A stretch of DNA of 64,000 bases from Pseudoxanthomonas suwonensis. Its GTDB lineage: Bacteria; Pseudomonadota; Gammaproteobacteria; Xanthomonadales; Xanthomonadaceae. Each line of letters opens with the position of its first letter. The stretch's first letter is position 1. This document shows, in pieces, positions 8,255 to 16,871 of the stretch. The stretch covers positions 930,001-994,000 of the forward strand of contig NZ_CP011144.1 of NCBI RefSeq assembly GCF_000972865.1, given 5' to 3'. A program made the translations under genes and the position numbers. Under the pieces are notes generated by a model. It saw only the letters and a program-made list of their open reading frames with translations, did no database searches and was not told the origin of the DNA.

Positions 8255-9565
8255 CTAAACCGGTGCAGCCACCGGCTTCTCGCCCGGCACGTCGTCCATT
8301 TCCCGGTGCGCCACCAGCGTGGCCAGGGTCAGGTCGCCGCTGACGTTGAGCGTGGTCCGGCACATGTCCAGGAAATGGTTCACGCCCAGGATCAGGCCGA
8401 TGCCGATCGGGTCGACACCGACCATCGCGCAGATCAGCGCCACCACCGGCAGCGAGCCCGATGGCACACCGGCAGTGCCGATGCCGCCGAGGATGCACAC
8501 CAGCATCACCATGAACTGCTGGCCCAGGGTCAGGTCCACGCCGAAGAACTGGGCCAGGAAGATCACCGTCACGCCCTCGAACAGCGCAGTGCCGTTCTGG
8601 TTGGCGGTGGCGCCCACGGTCAGCACGAAGCGCGAGACCTTCTGCGGCAGGCCCATCTGGTCGGCCACACGCAACGCCGTCGGCAGGGTCGCGTTGCTGG
8701 AGGCGGTGGAGAACGCCATCACCGCCGCTTCCTGGATGTCGCGGAAGAACTTCAGCGGCGAACGCCCGACCATCCGCACCGCGATCGAATAGGTGCCGAA
8801 CATGTGCAGCGCCAGCGCCAGCACCACCACGCCCACGTACGCCCCCAGCCGCAGCAGCAGGTCGAAGCCGAAGATCGCCGCCAGGTTGAACATGAAGCAG
8901 AACACCGCGTACGGCGCCAGGCGGATCACCAGGCCGATCAGGGTCATCGAGATCTCGAAAATGCCCTCGATGCCGCGCTTGAGCGTGGCCACCTTCGCAT
9001 CGGCAGTCATCACCATGCCAACGCCGAACATCACCGCGAAGAACATCAGCGCCAGGATCGACGCATTGCTCGAGGCGGCGTCGACCACGTTGCTGGGCAC
9101 GATCGACAGCAGCATGTCCATGCCGCGCGGCTGGGAGTCGACGCTGGCCACGATCTCGCGGCTGCGGTCGGCGTTCTGCACCAGCAGCTGCTGCGCCAGC
9201 GCCGGGTCCACGCCGGCGCCCGGCTCGAGCAGGTTCACCAGCACCAGGCCCAGCAGCACCGCGATGCTGGACAGGACCACGGTGTAGGCCAGGGTCTTCC
9301 AGCCGATCCGGCCGAGCGCGCGGATGTCGCCCATCTCGGCGATGCCCATCACCAGCGCCGAGAACAGCAGCGGCACGATCAGCATGAAGATCAGGTTGAG
9401 GAACAGGCGCGAGGCCGGGGTGGTCACCCAGTTGGTGAATGCCTGCACCCAGGCTGCATCCGCGCCGGCCGTCAGGTGGACCAGCAGCCCCAGCACCAGG
9501 CCCAGGCCGAAGCCCAGGCCCATCTTCCACGGCATCGGCCAGGGGCGGCGTGCGGTCGCGGTCAT
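8255..9565 (-). CDS. dicarboxylate/amino acid:cation symporter (DAACS family)
   Basis: 436 residues with the hydrophobic profile of the GltP/DctA/EAAT fold. The first helical hairpin shows AFSTASSNATLPTALRVADQ, the serine-rich re-entrant loop, and a later hairpin has GGIGTAGVPSGSL. The family signature NMDGT is replaced here by NQNGT (ATANQNGTALFEGV). The family imports C4-dicarboxylates, glutamate, aspartate or neutral amino acids with sodium or protons through the inner membrane; the altered motif makes the substrate uncertain, so no gene symbol is given. It stands alone, with the repeat module downstream. Confidence 0.9.
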   Translation of the reverse strand: MTATARRPWPMPWKMGLGFGLGLVLGLLVHLTAGADAAWVQAFTNWVTTPASRLFLNLIFMLIVPLLFSALVMGIAEMGDIRALGRIGWKTLAYTVVLSSIAVLLGLVLVNLLEPGAGVDPALAQQLLVQNADRSREIVASVDSQPRGMDMLLSIVPSNVVDAASSNASILALMFFAVMFGVGMVMTADAKVATLKRGIEGIFEISMTLIGLVIRLAPYAVFCFMFNLAAIFGFDLLLRLGAYVGVVVLALALHMFGTYSIAVRMVGRSPLKFFRDIQEAAVMAFSTASSNATLPTALRVADQMGLPQKVSRFVLTVGATANQNGTALFEGVTVIFLAQFFGVDLTLGQQFMVMLVCILGGIGTAGVPSGSLPVVALICAMVGVDPIGIGLILGVNHFLDMCRTTLNVSGDLTLATLVAHREMDDVPGEKPVAAPV

Positions 9566-9622
9566 GCGGTGTTTTCCCGGATTCGAAGCAGGCGGCAGCT
9601 TAGCAAACCGGCGCGCGGCGCC

Positions 9623-11257
9623 TCAGCGCGGCGGATACAGTGGCGGCAGCGGCGACGCCTCCCCGCGTGCTGGCGCCTGCCAGCGCGGGCCTTCGCGGAA
9701 CGCGGCGCGCAGTGCCGCGCGCGCGGCCGCCGGCTCGCCCTCGCCGGCCCACAGCGCGCGTCGCATGGCTTCCAGCGCCTGCCGCTGCGCCGGATCCTGC
9801 AACCGCGCGATCACCTCGTCGAGGTCCGCCGCCGGCGGCGAGGCCATCCGCTGCAGCAGGCGCACCGCCTCGTCGAACGTGCCCGCGTCGAGCGTGCGCC
9901 GCAGGTCGGGCACGGTCGGCCGCGCCGCCGCATGCGACGCGGACGGACCTGCCGCCGCCGCGCTCCGGCGCGCGCGCCGCGACCAAAGCAGCCCGGCCAG
10001 GGTGGCCAGCCACAGCAGCGCGAACACCGCCGCCAGCCACAGCCACAGTCGCGGCGACGCCGCACCGGGCACCGGGACCGGATCGGGCGCCAGCGCATCG
10101 GCGGAAGCCGATGCGGGAGCAGGCGACGGATTGTCCCCCACGCCGGGCGCGGCATCGGCCGCGGCTGCGGCGACCTCCAGCTGCAGGTCGGGCAAGGCCG
10201 CCACCTGCGGCCGGCCGGCGGCGGTATCCCACCACCACATCCGCGGCCCTGGCACGCGCAGCGCGCCGGCCTGCAGCGGCACCACCGAGAAGCGGCGCAC
10301 CACGGTCACCTGCGGGCCGCCGTCGACGAACCGCTCGGTGCTCTCGGCGCGTTCTGCGAACACCTGCGCGCCGTCCACCTGCGGCGCCGGGATCTCCGGG
10401 AACTGCGCCGCGGTCGCGCCCTGCGCCACCGCTTCCACCACGATCTCCACCGCCGCGCCGGCGCGCGCCTGCGAGGGCTCGGCCTGGTAGCGCAGGCGCA
10501 GGTCGCGCAGCGGCAGCCACGGCTGCGGCGCGCCATCGGGCTGGGCGCGCACCTGCAGCAACTGCGCCGCACCATCGGCCGACAGGCGGCGGTCGGTGCC
10601 GAAGAAATCGTCGAAGAAGCCGCCTGCGCCCTGGCCGCGGAAACGCGGCGCCGGCACCTCCAGCGGTCCGCTGCGCTCGGGCACCAGCAGGTAGCGGCGC
10701 TCGACCACCCGGTAGCGGCGGCCGCCGATCTCGCGGCTGCTCTGCACGTCCTCGCCGGTGCGCTGCAGCGAGGCGCCATCCGGCGCGTCCTGGGTCAGTT
10801 CGCCCGAGAGCAGCGGCGTGGCGTAGTGCAGCCGGACGGTGAGGCCGACGCTCTGCTGCACGTAGGGCGAGGGATCGTCCACCCGCGATTCGAGGAACAC
10901 GTCGCCGCGCGGCACCGCTGCCGGCGCGCGCGCCGACACGCTCAGCTTCAGCGGCGCGGTGCGCTCGCTGCCGACCCTGACCGCCGGCACGTCCAGCGCG
11001 CCCTCACGGCGCGGGGTCAGGGCCACGCCGAACAGGGTCCGGTTGCCGCCGGTGCTGCTGCGGTAGGGCGGACCGAGCTCGAAGTCGGCCTGCAGTGGCG
11101 TGTAGTCCGGTGCGGCGCCGGGCTGGTCGGTCTCGATGTTGAGGGTCACCGCCTCGCCCGGCGCGACCACGTTGCGGTCCAGCCAGGCGCGGGTCTCGGC
11201 GTGCGCCGGCAGCGCAGCGGCCAGGCAGGCAAGCAGCAGCCACAGCACCCGCGCCAT
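9623..11257 (-). CDS. batD: BatD family protein
   Basis: 544 residues from the ATG at 11257, which opens a signal peptide (MARVLWLLLACLAAALPAHA). Tandem immunoglobulin-like regions follow (LDRNVVAPGEAVTLNIETDQ near the start, with the YVQQSVGLTVRLHY and LPLRDLRLRYQ stretches later), then a Pro/Ala-rich segment, one transmembrane helix (about residue 400, RLWLWLAAVFALLWLATLAG) and a C-terminal cytoplasmic helical part. This is the BatD/oxygen-tolerance family layout. It is the last gene of the Bat-type cluster, but 266 bases including a dispersed repeat separate it from batBC, whereas all other genes of the cluster overlap. The frame is open much further upstream only because it runs across batBC. 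Confidence 0.85.
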   Translation of the reverse strand: MARVLWLLLACLAAALPAHAETRAWLDRNVVAPGEAVTLNIETDQPGAAPDYTPLQADFELGPPYRSSTGGNRTLFGVALTPRREGALDVPAVRVGSERTAPLKLSVSARAPAAVPRGDVFLESRVDDPSPYVQQSVGLTVRLHYATPLLSGELTQDAPDGASLQRTGEDVQSSREIGGRRYRVVERRYLLVPERSGPLEVPAPRFRGQGAGGFFDDFFGTDRRLSADGAAQLLQVRAQPDGAPQPWLPLRDLRLRYQAEPSQARAGAAVEIVVEAVAQGATAAQFPEIPAPQVDGAQVFAERAESTERFVDGGPQVTVVRRFSVVPLQAGALRVPGPRMWWWDTAAGRPQVAALPDLQLEVAAAAADAAPGVGDNPSPAPASASADALAPDPVPVPGAASPRLWLWLAAVFALLWLATLAGLLWSRRARRSAAAAGPSASHAAARPTVPDLRRTLDAGTFDEAVRLLQRMASPPAADLDEVIARLQDPAQRQALEAMRRALWAGEGEPAAARAALRAAFREGPRWQAPARGEASPLPPLYPPR

Positions 11258-11523
11258 CCGTTCCCCGGCCGCCCCACGTGTACGACGCGCGCCAGGAAGG
11301 GTCCGGACAAACCCCGCCATCCGCGCGGACGCGGGAAGCGTTTTTTCCACAGCCGAATGGCTGGTCAGCGGGTGCCTTCGAGTTGGCTGCGGCAGGGGTG
11401 GATCGAAGTCACTGGATCCCCGCCTGCGCGGGGACGACGGGTGAGTGGGGGCACGGCGGTGCGGACGTGGCGACGCAAGCACCGACTCATCCACACCACC
11501 CCTGGAAAACATGCCGTTCGCGC
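11258..11523. other. gap inside the Bat cluster with a dispersed repeat
   Basis: 266 bases between batBC and batD. Around 11408-11438 lies a GTCACTGGATCCCCGCC-type dyad (CCCCGC/GCGGGG arms) related to the one at 1968. No gene seen. It may hold a separate promoter for batD. Confidence 0.5.
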
Positions 11524-13296
11524 TCATCGTCCTTCCCGCTGGCGGCGTTCGTGTTCGAGCCGGAACTTGGCGCGCAGCAGCCCGCCCGGATCGTCCGGCA
11601 CCCGCCGCAGCCAGGCTTCGCGCGCCTGCCGCTGTTCCCGCGCCTGCGCATCCTCGCCGGCGTCGCGCGCCTGCTGTTCCTGCGGCTGCTCTTCCTCCTG
11701 GCCCTGCAGCGCACGCTGCATGCGCTCGCGCTGTTCGCGGTCGGCCTGCTCCTGGCGCTCGCGCGCCTGCGCGTCCTCGGGCTGCGGCGGATCGCCGGCC
11801 TGCGACGACGGCTGGCGCGTATCCGGCCGACCGGGCTCCTGCTGCGGATTTTCGCCTTCGCCCGACGAGGACGGGTCCTGCGCCGGCGAGGATGGCGTGT
11901 CCTGGCCGTCCTGCGAATCCTGTTGGCCGCTTCCATCCCGGTTCCGCGGGTCCTGCGGGCCCTGCCCGCCCTGCGGCGGTTGCCGCTGGCGCGCGGCTTC
12001 GACCACCTTGCGGTTGGCGATGGCGTCCTCCATGCCGGGCGCCTGCTGCAGCGCGCGGTCGTAGGCTTCGATCGCCTCGTCGTAGCGCCCCTGGCGGGCC
12101 AGCGCGTTGCCGAGGTTGTACTGGGCCTCGGCGCCGCGCGCGCCGGCACCGGCGAACGCCTGCTCGGCCGCGGCGAAATCGCCCTCGCGGTAGGCATCCA
12201 CGCCCTGCTCGATGCGCTGCTGCGCCTGCTGGTCGGCGCGTCGCCACCAGCCGCCCTCGGCGTCGGCCGCCCGCGCCGGCGCGGGCAGCGACAGCAGCAG
12301 CGCCAGCGGCAACGCGGCCAGCACGCCGGCGCCGCGGCGGAACGCCAGCGCGGCCAGCAGCAGCAGGGGCGGCAGCAGCCAGTAGCCCTGGTCCAACCAG
12401 ACGCGCTGTCCGCCGCCGCGTTCGGCGGCGACCTCGGCTGCCGGATCGAGCACGCCCAGCGCGCGCAGGTCGGCATCGTCCACGCCCAGTTTTACGTAAC
12501 GCCCACCGCCGGCGCCGGCCAGCGCGCGCAGCGAGGCTTCGTCGAGGCGGACCGGCTGCGCCATGCCGGCGCGGTCCTGGTACTCCGCACCGGCCGCGCT
12601 GCCCAGCCCCAGCACCGAGATGCGGTAGCCCTGCCCGGCCACCGCCGCGGCGATGTTCCTTGCCGCCGCGTCGGCGTGGCCGGTGACCAGCAGGATGTCG
12701 CCGCGCTCGAAGCCGGCCTGGTGCAGCAGGGTGGCCGCGTGGGTGATCGCGCGCTCCGGGCGGTGGCCGTCCACCGGCATCACGTCCGGCGCTAGCGCGT
12801 CGAGGAACAGGGCGATGTTGCCGGCATCGGCGGTGAGCGGGGCGACCGTGTACGCGTCCTCGGCCCAGGCGACCAGCCCGACCTCGCCACCCTGGCGCTC
12901 GCGCAGCAGCGTGGCGATCTTGGCCCGGGCCTGGGCCAGGCGCGTGGGCGCCATGTCCGGCGCGAGGATCGAGGACGACAGGTCCAGCGCCACCACCAGC
13001 GGTGCGCGCGACTCCCAGTGCGGACGCTCCTCCTGGCGCCAGCCCGGTCCGGCGAGGGCGACGACCGCCAGCGTCCAGGCCAGCGCGACGCCAGCCAGGC
13101 GCAGTCCGCCGCGGCCGCGCGCGGGCTCGAGCAGGTGCGGCAGCAGGTGCGGATCGACCGCGTCGCGCCAGCCCTGCCGGCGCCGGCGGCGCCACAGCAG
13201 CCACAGCAGCGGCAACGCCAGCAGCGCCCACAGCCAGAGCGGACGCAGGAAGTGCAGTTCCGGCCACTGCAGCCAGTGCGGCAGCCAGGCACTCAT
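11524..13296 (-). CDS. BatB/BatC fusion: von Willebrand factor A and TPR protein
   Basis: 590 residues from ATG 13296, whose first bases overlap the stop of batA (ATGA). Two membrane helices near residues 18-34 and 55-75 precede a VWA domain with the metal-ion-dependent adhesion site DLSSS and a Thr/Asp-containing LLVTGHAD strand; a third helix region (about 300-345) follows, then TPR repeats (EGVDAYREGDFAAAEQAF, EAQYNLGNALARQGRYDEAI) and a long Gln/Asp/Glu/Pro-rich C-terminal tail. BatB and BatC are separate proteins in Bacteroides; here they are one chain. Such proteins are thought to work with the MoxR ATPase in the envelope, but their reaction is unknown. Confidence 0.88.
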   Translation of the reverse strand: MSAWLPHWLQWPELHFLRPLWLWALLALPLLWLLWRRRRRQGWRDAVDPHLLPHLLEPARGRGGLRLAGVALAWTLAVVALAGPGWRQEERPHWESRAPLVVALDLSSSILAPDMAPTRLAQARAKIATLLRERQGGEVGLVAWAEDAYTVAPLTADAGNIALFLDALAPDVMPVDGHRPERAITHAATLLHQAGFERGDILLVTGHADAAARNIAAAVAGQGYRISVLGLGSAAGAEYQDRAGMAQPVRLDEASLRALAGAGGGRYVKLGVDDADLRALGVLDPAAEVAAERGGGQRVWLDQGYWLLPPLLLLAALAFRRGAGVLAALPLALLLSLPAPARAADAEGGWWRRADQQAQQRIEQGVDAYREGDFAAAEQAFAGAGARGAEAQYNLGNALARQGRYDEAIEAYDRALQQAPGMEDAIANRKVVEAARQRQPPQGGQGPQDPRNRDGSGQQDSQDGQDTPSSPAQDPSSSGEGENPQQEPGRPDTRQPSSQAGDPPQPEDAQARERQEQADREQRERMQRALQGQEEEQPQEQQARDAGEDAQAREQRQAREAWLRRVPDDPGGLLRAKFRLEHERRQREGR

Positions 13297-14315
13297 GCGG
13301 CTTGCCTCCGCGCGCCGGTCCGCGCCAGCGGAAACGCCACGATCGCCAGCACCAGCGCAGCGGCCAGCGGCCACGGATAGCGCTCGATCCGCGGCCGCAC
13401 CGGCGCGGCGGCCACCGCCACCGGTTCCAGCCGGTCGAGTTCGGCATAGATGCCGGCCAGCTGGCCGGTGTCACGGGCGCGGAAGAAGCGGCCGCCGGTC
13501 ATCTCCGCGACCTTGCGCAGGGTGTCCTCGTCCACTTCTTCGCCGCCCTGGATCGGGACCGGGATGCCGAACAGCGAGAACGCCGCACCGCCGCCACCGA
13601 AGGCGATGGTGTGCACGCGGACGCCTTCGGCGGCGGCCAGTTCGGCGGCCTTGACCGGATCGAGCACGCCGGCGGTGTTGACGCCGTCGGTGAGCAGGAT
13701 CAGCACGCGCTGGCCCTCGGGTTGTTCGCGCAGGCGCTTGACCGCCAGGCCGATCGCATCGCCCAGCGCGGTCTCGCGCCCGGCCAGGCCGGCGACGCTG
13801 TCGCGCAGCTGCAGGCGCACCGAATCGCGGTCCAGGGTGAGCGGGGTGAGCATGTAGGCGCGCTGGCCGAACACCAGCAGGCCGACGCGGTCACCGGCGC
13901 GGCGGCCGAGGAAGTCGGCGATCACCGCCTTGGCCGCGGTCAGCCGGTCCACCGGCCGGCCGCCGAGTTCCATGTCGTTCTCGCTCATGCTGCCGGACAG
14001 GTCGACCGCCAGCAGCATCTGCCGCGCCTCGCGCGGCGGGACCTGCGCCTGGCCCAGCTGCTGCGGGCGCGCGGCGGCGGCGCACAGCAGCACCCAGGCC
14101 AGCACCGGCAGCAGCCATGCGCCGCGGATGCCGTCGATGCCGCCATCGGCCACGCCGTCCAGGCGCGCACCCCAGGGCACGCGCAGGGCCGGCGCGCTGC
14201 TGCGCCGTGCCGGCAGCAGCAGCCGCACCAGCAGTGGCAGCGGCAGCAGCGCCCAGGCCCACGGCCAGGCGAAACCGGCGAAGCCTTCCTGCCACGCTGT
14301 CCACCACGCGCTCAT
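13293..14315 (-). CDS. batA: BatA-type von Willebrand factor A protein
   Basis: 340 residues from ATG 14315, overlapping the stop of the upstream DUF4381 gene. Two N-terminal membrane helices flank a basic loop; the VWA domain carries a full MIDAS (DLSGSMSENDM) and LILLTDGVN, and a terminal helix (WPLAAALVLAIVAFPLA) re-enters the membrane. Divalent-metal-dependent protein binding at the periplasmic face is the family expectation. The gene sits between the DUF4381 gene and batBC with 4-base overlaps on both sides, so translation is probably coupled. Confidence 0.88.
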   Translation of the reverse strand: MSAWWTAWQEGFAGFAWPWAWALLPLPLLVRLLLPARRSSAPALRVPWGARLDGVADGGIDGIRGAWLLPVLAWVLLCAAAARPQQLGQAQVPPREARQMLLAVDLSGSMSENDMELGGRPVDRLTAAKAVIADFLGRRAGDRVGLLVFGQRAYMLTPLTLDRDSVRLQLRDSVAGLAGRETALGDAIGLAVKRLREQPEGQRVLILLTDGVNTAGVLDPVKAAELAAAEGVRVHTIAFGGGGAAFSLFGIPVPIQGGEEVDEDTLRKVAEMTGGRFFRARDTGQLAGIYAELDRLEPVAVAAAPVRPRIERYPWPLAAALVLAIVAFPLARTGARRQAA

Positions 14316-14764
14316 CGCCGCCCTTCCATCAGTTCGAGGAAGCGCGCGCGCGCCAATGCCTGCGCGGCGGCGAACTCGTCCGGGTCGAGTTGCGGACGGA
14401 AGCCGCCCTCGAGCAGCACGCGGCCCGCACCCGCGCTGAAGGCGCTGCCTCGGCCGCCGTCCAGGAACTGCAGCCATGCCGGGCCCTGCAACAGTTCGGC
14501 GCCGGCCTGTCGCCGCCGCGCCGCCCGGCGCAGCAGGGCCGACATCGCCGCCAGGCGCTCGGGCAAGGTTCCGTGCGCGCTGCCGGCATCGAACCAGCGC
14601 GCCCAGCGGCGGCGGCGCGCGCGGCGCCATGCGCGCCAACCCGCCCAGGCCAGCAGCGCCAGCGCGACCGCCGCGCCCAGCCACCACCAGCCGGGCGCCG
14701 GGGGCCACCAGGACGGCGACGACGGCAGGTGCACGTCGCGCAGCGGCAGGCGGGTCGGATCCAT
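14312..14764 (-). CDS. DUF4381 family membrane protein of the Bat cluster
   Basis: 150 residues from ATG 14764 (MDPTRLPLRDVHLP). One transmembrane helix (about residues 28-45) is followed by a strongly basic stretch (RAWRRARRRRWARW) and a helical cytoplasmic part ending in FLELMEGRR. Length, the LPLRDVHLP opening and position between the DUF58 gene and batA fit the DUF4381 family. Its role in the cluster is unknown. The stop overlaps the batA start; the start lies ten bases after the DUF58 stop. Confidence 0.8.
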   Translation of the reverse strand: MDPTRLPLRDVHLPSSPSWWPPAPGWWWLGAAVALALLAWAGWRAWRRARRRRWARWFDAGSAHGTLPERLAAMSALLRRAARRRQAGAELLQGPAWLQFLDGGRGSAFSAGAGRVLLEGGFRPQLDPDEFAAAQALARARFLELMEGRR

Positions 14765-14774
14765 GCGCGCTCCC

Positions 14775-15737
14775 TCAACCCGCCGCCGTCGACCGGGTGG
14801 CGCCGGCCGCGTCTTCCGCGGCGGTCGCCGCATCCTGCGGACGCAGCCAGTCGCTGGAATCGGCATCGCTCGACAGCAGCCGCACCTGCCAGCCCAGCGC
14901 GGGCAGCGTGCGCGACAGTTCCTGCGCCGGGGCCACGAACGCGTCGTTCCAGTGCTCGCGCACACGGGGGCGATCCAGCGCCAGCTGCAGGCGCCGCGCG
15001 CCAGCGCGGAACGCGAGCTCGTGTCGCGGCGGCGCGGTTTCCAGCGGATCCTGCAGCAGCACCAGCGTGGCCTGGTGGTGGCGCGCCAGCGCGGTCCAGC
15101 GCAACGCCGGCACCTGCACCGCGCTGGCCGCGTCGGCCAGCACCAGCAGCTGCGCGCCGGGGCGCAGCAGGCGCTGGGCATGTTCGAGCGCGACTTCCAG
15201 CCCGGCGTCGTCCTGCGGCGGCCTCGCGTACCAGCGCGCCAGCGCATCGAGCACGCGCATCGCTCCGCGCAGCCCGGTGGCCGGCGGGATCGCCGGCTCG
15301 CCGCCGCGCAGTGCGGCGATCCGGTCGCCGGCTTTCAGCGCCGACCACACCGCCACCGCGCCGGCGCGCGCCGCCTGCACCGACTTGAAGCGCACGCGCG
15401 TGCCGAAGTACAGCGCCGGCGCGGTATCGGCGACCAGCAGGGTCAGCCGCTCGCGCTCGGCCTGGAACAGCTTGGTATGGGCGCGACCGCTGCGCGCGGT
15501 CAGCCGCCAGTCCATCCGGCGCACGTCGTCGCCAATCGTGTATTCGCGGGATTCGGCGTATTCCATGCCACGGCCGCGCAGGTGGGACGGTGCCGGGCCA
15601 TGCACACCATGCCGGCCGCGGCGCGGCTGCGGCGCGCGCTGCACCTGGGCGCGCAACGCGACCAGTTCGGCCAGGGTCGGCACGATGCCTTCCTGCGCGG
15701 CATCGGCCACGGCGGTCGCCGGGCCGCGCGCGGTCAC
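14775..15737 (-). CDS. DUF58 domain protein of the MoxR/Bat cluster
   Basis: 320 residues. The DUF58 core is clear: GRGMEYAESREYTIGDDVRRMDWRLTARSGRAHTKLFQAERERLTLLVADTA can be followed from 15557 downward, with the conserved R-x-Y-x-x-G-D-D-x-R-x-x-D-W pattern. These proteins resemble VWA domains and are nearly always coupled with a MoxR ATPase. The start overlaps the moxR stop by four bases. No signal peptide, so a cytoplasmic protein is expected. Confidence 0.88.
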   Translation of the reverse strand: MTARGPATAVADAAQEGIVPTLAELVALRAQVQRAPQPRRGRHGVHGPAPSHLRGRGMEYAESREYTIGDDVRRMDWRLTARSGRAHTKLFQAERERLTLLVADTAPALYFGTRVRFKSVQAARAGAVAVWSALKAGDRIAALRGGEPAIPPATGLRGAMRVLDALARWYARPPQDDAGLEVALEHAQRLLRPGAQLLVLADAASAVQVPALRWTALARHHQATLVLLQDPLETAPPRHELAFRAGARRLQLALDRPRVREHWNDAFVAPAQELSRTLPALGWQVRLLSSDADSSDWLRPQDAATAAEDAAGATRSTAAG

Positions 15738-16768
15738 GGCGGCGGCACCCGGTCCAGCAGCGCGGCGACCAGGCGGTCGCCGTCCCAGCCCTCGGCCAGT
15801 GCCTCATAGCTGGGCAGCACGCGGTGGCGGAGCACATCGGGCGCCACCGCGCGCACGTCGTCGGGAGTCACGAAATCGCGTCCGGCCAGCCAGGCACGGG
15901 CGCGGGCGCAGCGCTCCAGCGCGATCGAGCCGCGCGGGCTGGCACCCCAGGCGATGCGCCGCGCGAGCGCGGCGTCGTAGCGGCCGGCTTCGCGCGAGGC
16001 CAGCACCAGTTCGACCAGGTAGCGCTCCAGCGCCGGCGCCACGTGCAGGTCCAGGACCTGTTCGCGCGCGGCGAAGACCTGGGCCTGCGGCATCCGCTCG
16101 GCCGGTACCGACGGCGCGTGCAGGGTCTGCCGCGCACGCTCGCGCGCCAGCCTGAGGATCTCGGTTTCCACGCCCGCGTCGGGATAGCCGATGCGCACGT
16201 GCATCAGGAAGCGGTCCAGTTGCGCCTCCGGCAGCGGGAAGGTGCCTTCCTGCTCGATCGGGTTCTGGGTGGCCATCACCAGAAACAGCGGCGGCAGCGC
16301 GTAGGTGTGGCGGCCGACGGTGACCTGGCGCTCGCCCATCGCCTCCAGCAGCGCGGACTGGACCTTGGCCGGGGCGCGATTGATCTCGTCGGCCAGCAGC
16401 AGCGGGTGGAACACCGGGCCGGGCTGGAACTCGAAGCGGCCTTCCTGCGGGCGCCAGACCTCGGTGCCGGTCAGGTCGGCCGGCAACAGGTCCGGGGTGA
16501 ACTGGACCCGGGCGAAATCCGCCTCCAGGTGCGCGGCCAGGGTGCGGATCGCGGTGGTCTTGGCCAGGCCGGGCGCGCCCTCGACCAGCAGGTGGCCGTC
16601 GGCCAGCAGGGCGATGAGCAGACGCTCGACCAGCGCTGCCTGGCCGACGATGGCGGCGGCGAGGTTCTCGCGCAGGGCGCCGAAGGCGGCGTGCAGGTCG
16701 CCGGCGGCGGGCTCGGGGGCAGTGGGGGTCTGGGGAGGCTGGGTATCCATGGCGGCATTCTGACCCAT
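15734..16768 (-). CDS. moxR: MoxR family AAA+ ATPase
   Basis: 344 residues. Walker A is read in the variant form EGAPGLAKTT, Walker B as LLLADEINRAPAKVQSALLEAM, and sensor 1 as LVMATQNPIEQEGTFPLPEAQLDRF, the MoxR hallmark. MoxR ATPases act as chaperones that mature or assemble partners encoded nearby, here the VWA proteins. It is the first gene of the cluster. The start is either ATG 16768 or ATG 16750; the Pro/Thr-rich N-terminus does not decide. The pilQ terminator (16811-16838) separates it from the pilus genes upstream. Confidence 0.92.
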   Translation of the reverse strand: MGQNAAMDTQPPQTPTAPEPAAGDLHAAFGALRENLAAAIVGQAALVERLLIALLADGHLLVEGAPGLAKTTAIRTLAAHLEADFARVQFTPDLLPADLTGTEVWRPQEGRFEFQPGPVFHPLLLADEINRAPAKVQSALLEAMGERQVTVGRHTYALPPLFLVMATQNPIEQEGTFPLPEAQLDRFLMHVRIGYPDAGVETEILRLARERARQTLHAPSVPAERMPQAQVFAAREQVLDLHVAPALERYLVELVLASREAGRYDAALARRIAWGASPRGSIALERCARARAWLAGRDFVTPDDVRAVAPDVLRHRVLPSYEALAEGWDGDRLVAALLDRVPPP

Positions 16769-16810
16769 GGGCGGATGCCGAGTTCCCTGCCCGGATGAAC
16801 GGCGGCCGGA

Positions 16811-16838
16811 AAAGCCGACGGGGCCCGCAGGCCCCGTC
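16811..16838 (-). terminator. intrinsic terminator of pilMNOPQ
   Basis: Stem GACGGGGCC/GGCCCCGTC with a four-base loop (16817-16838). On the minus strand it is followed by a GGCTTTTCC stretch, and it lies 34 bases after the pilQ stop. Confidence 0.75.
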
Positions 16839-16871
16839 GTTTGTCGTGCGATTGCAGCCGCCGGTCGGGGC

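Noticed and set aside
8015-12064. A 1349-residue plus-strand open frame opposite the symporter and Bat genes
   Set aside because: Antisense to well supported genes, His/Gln/Arg-rich without domain content, and it begins in the hexamer repeat. Shadow ORF.
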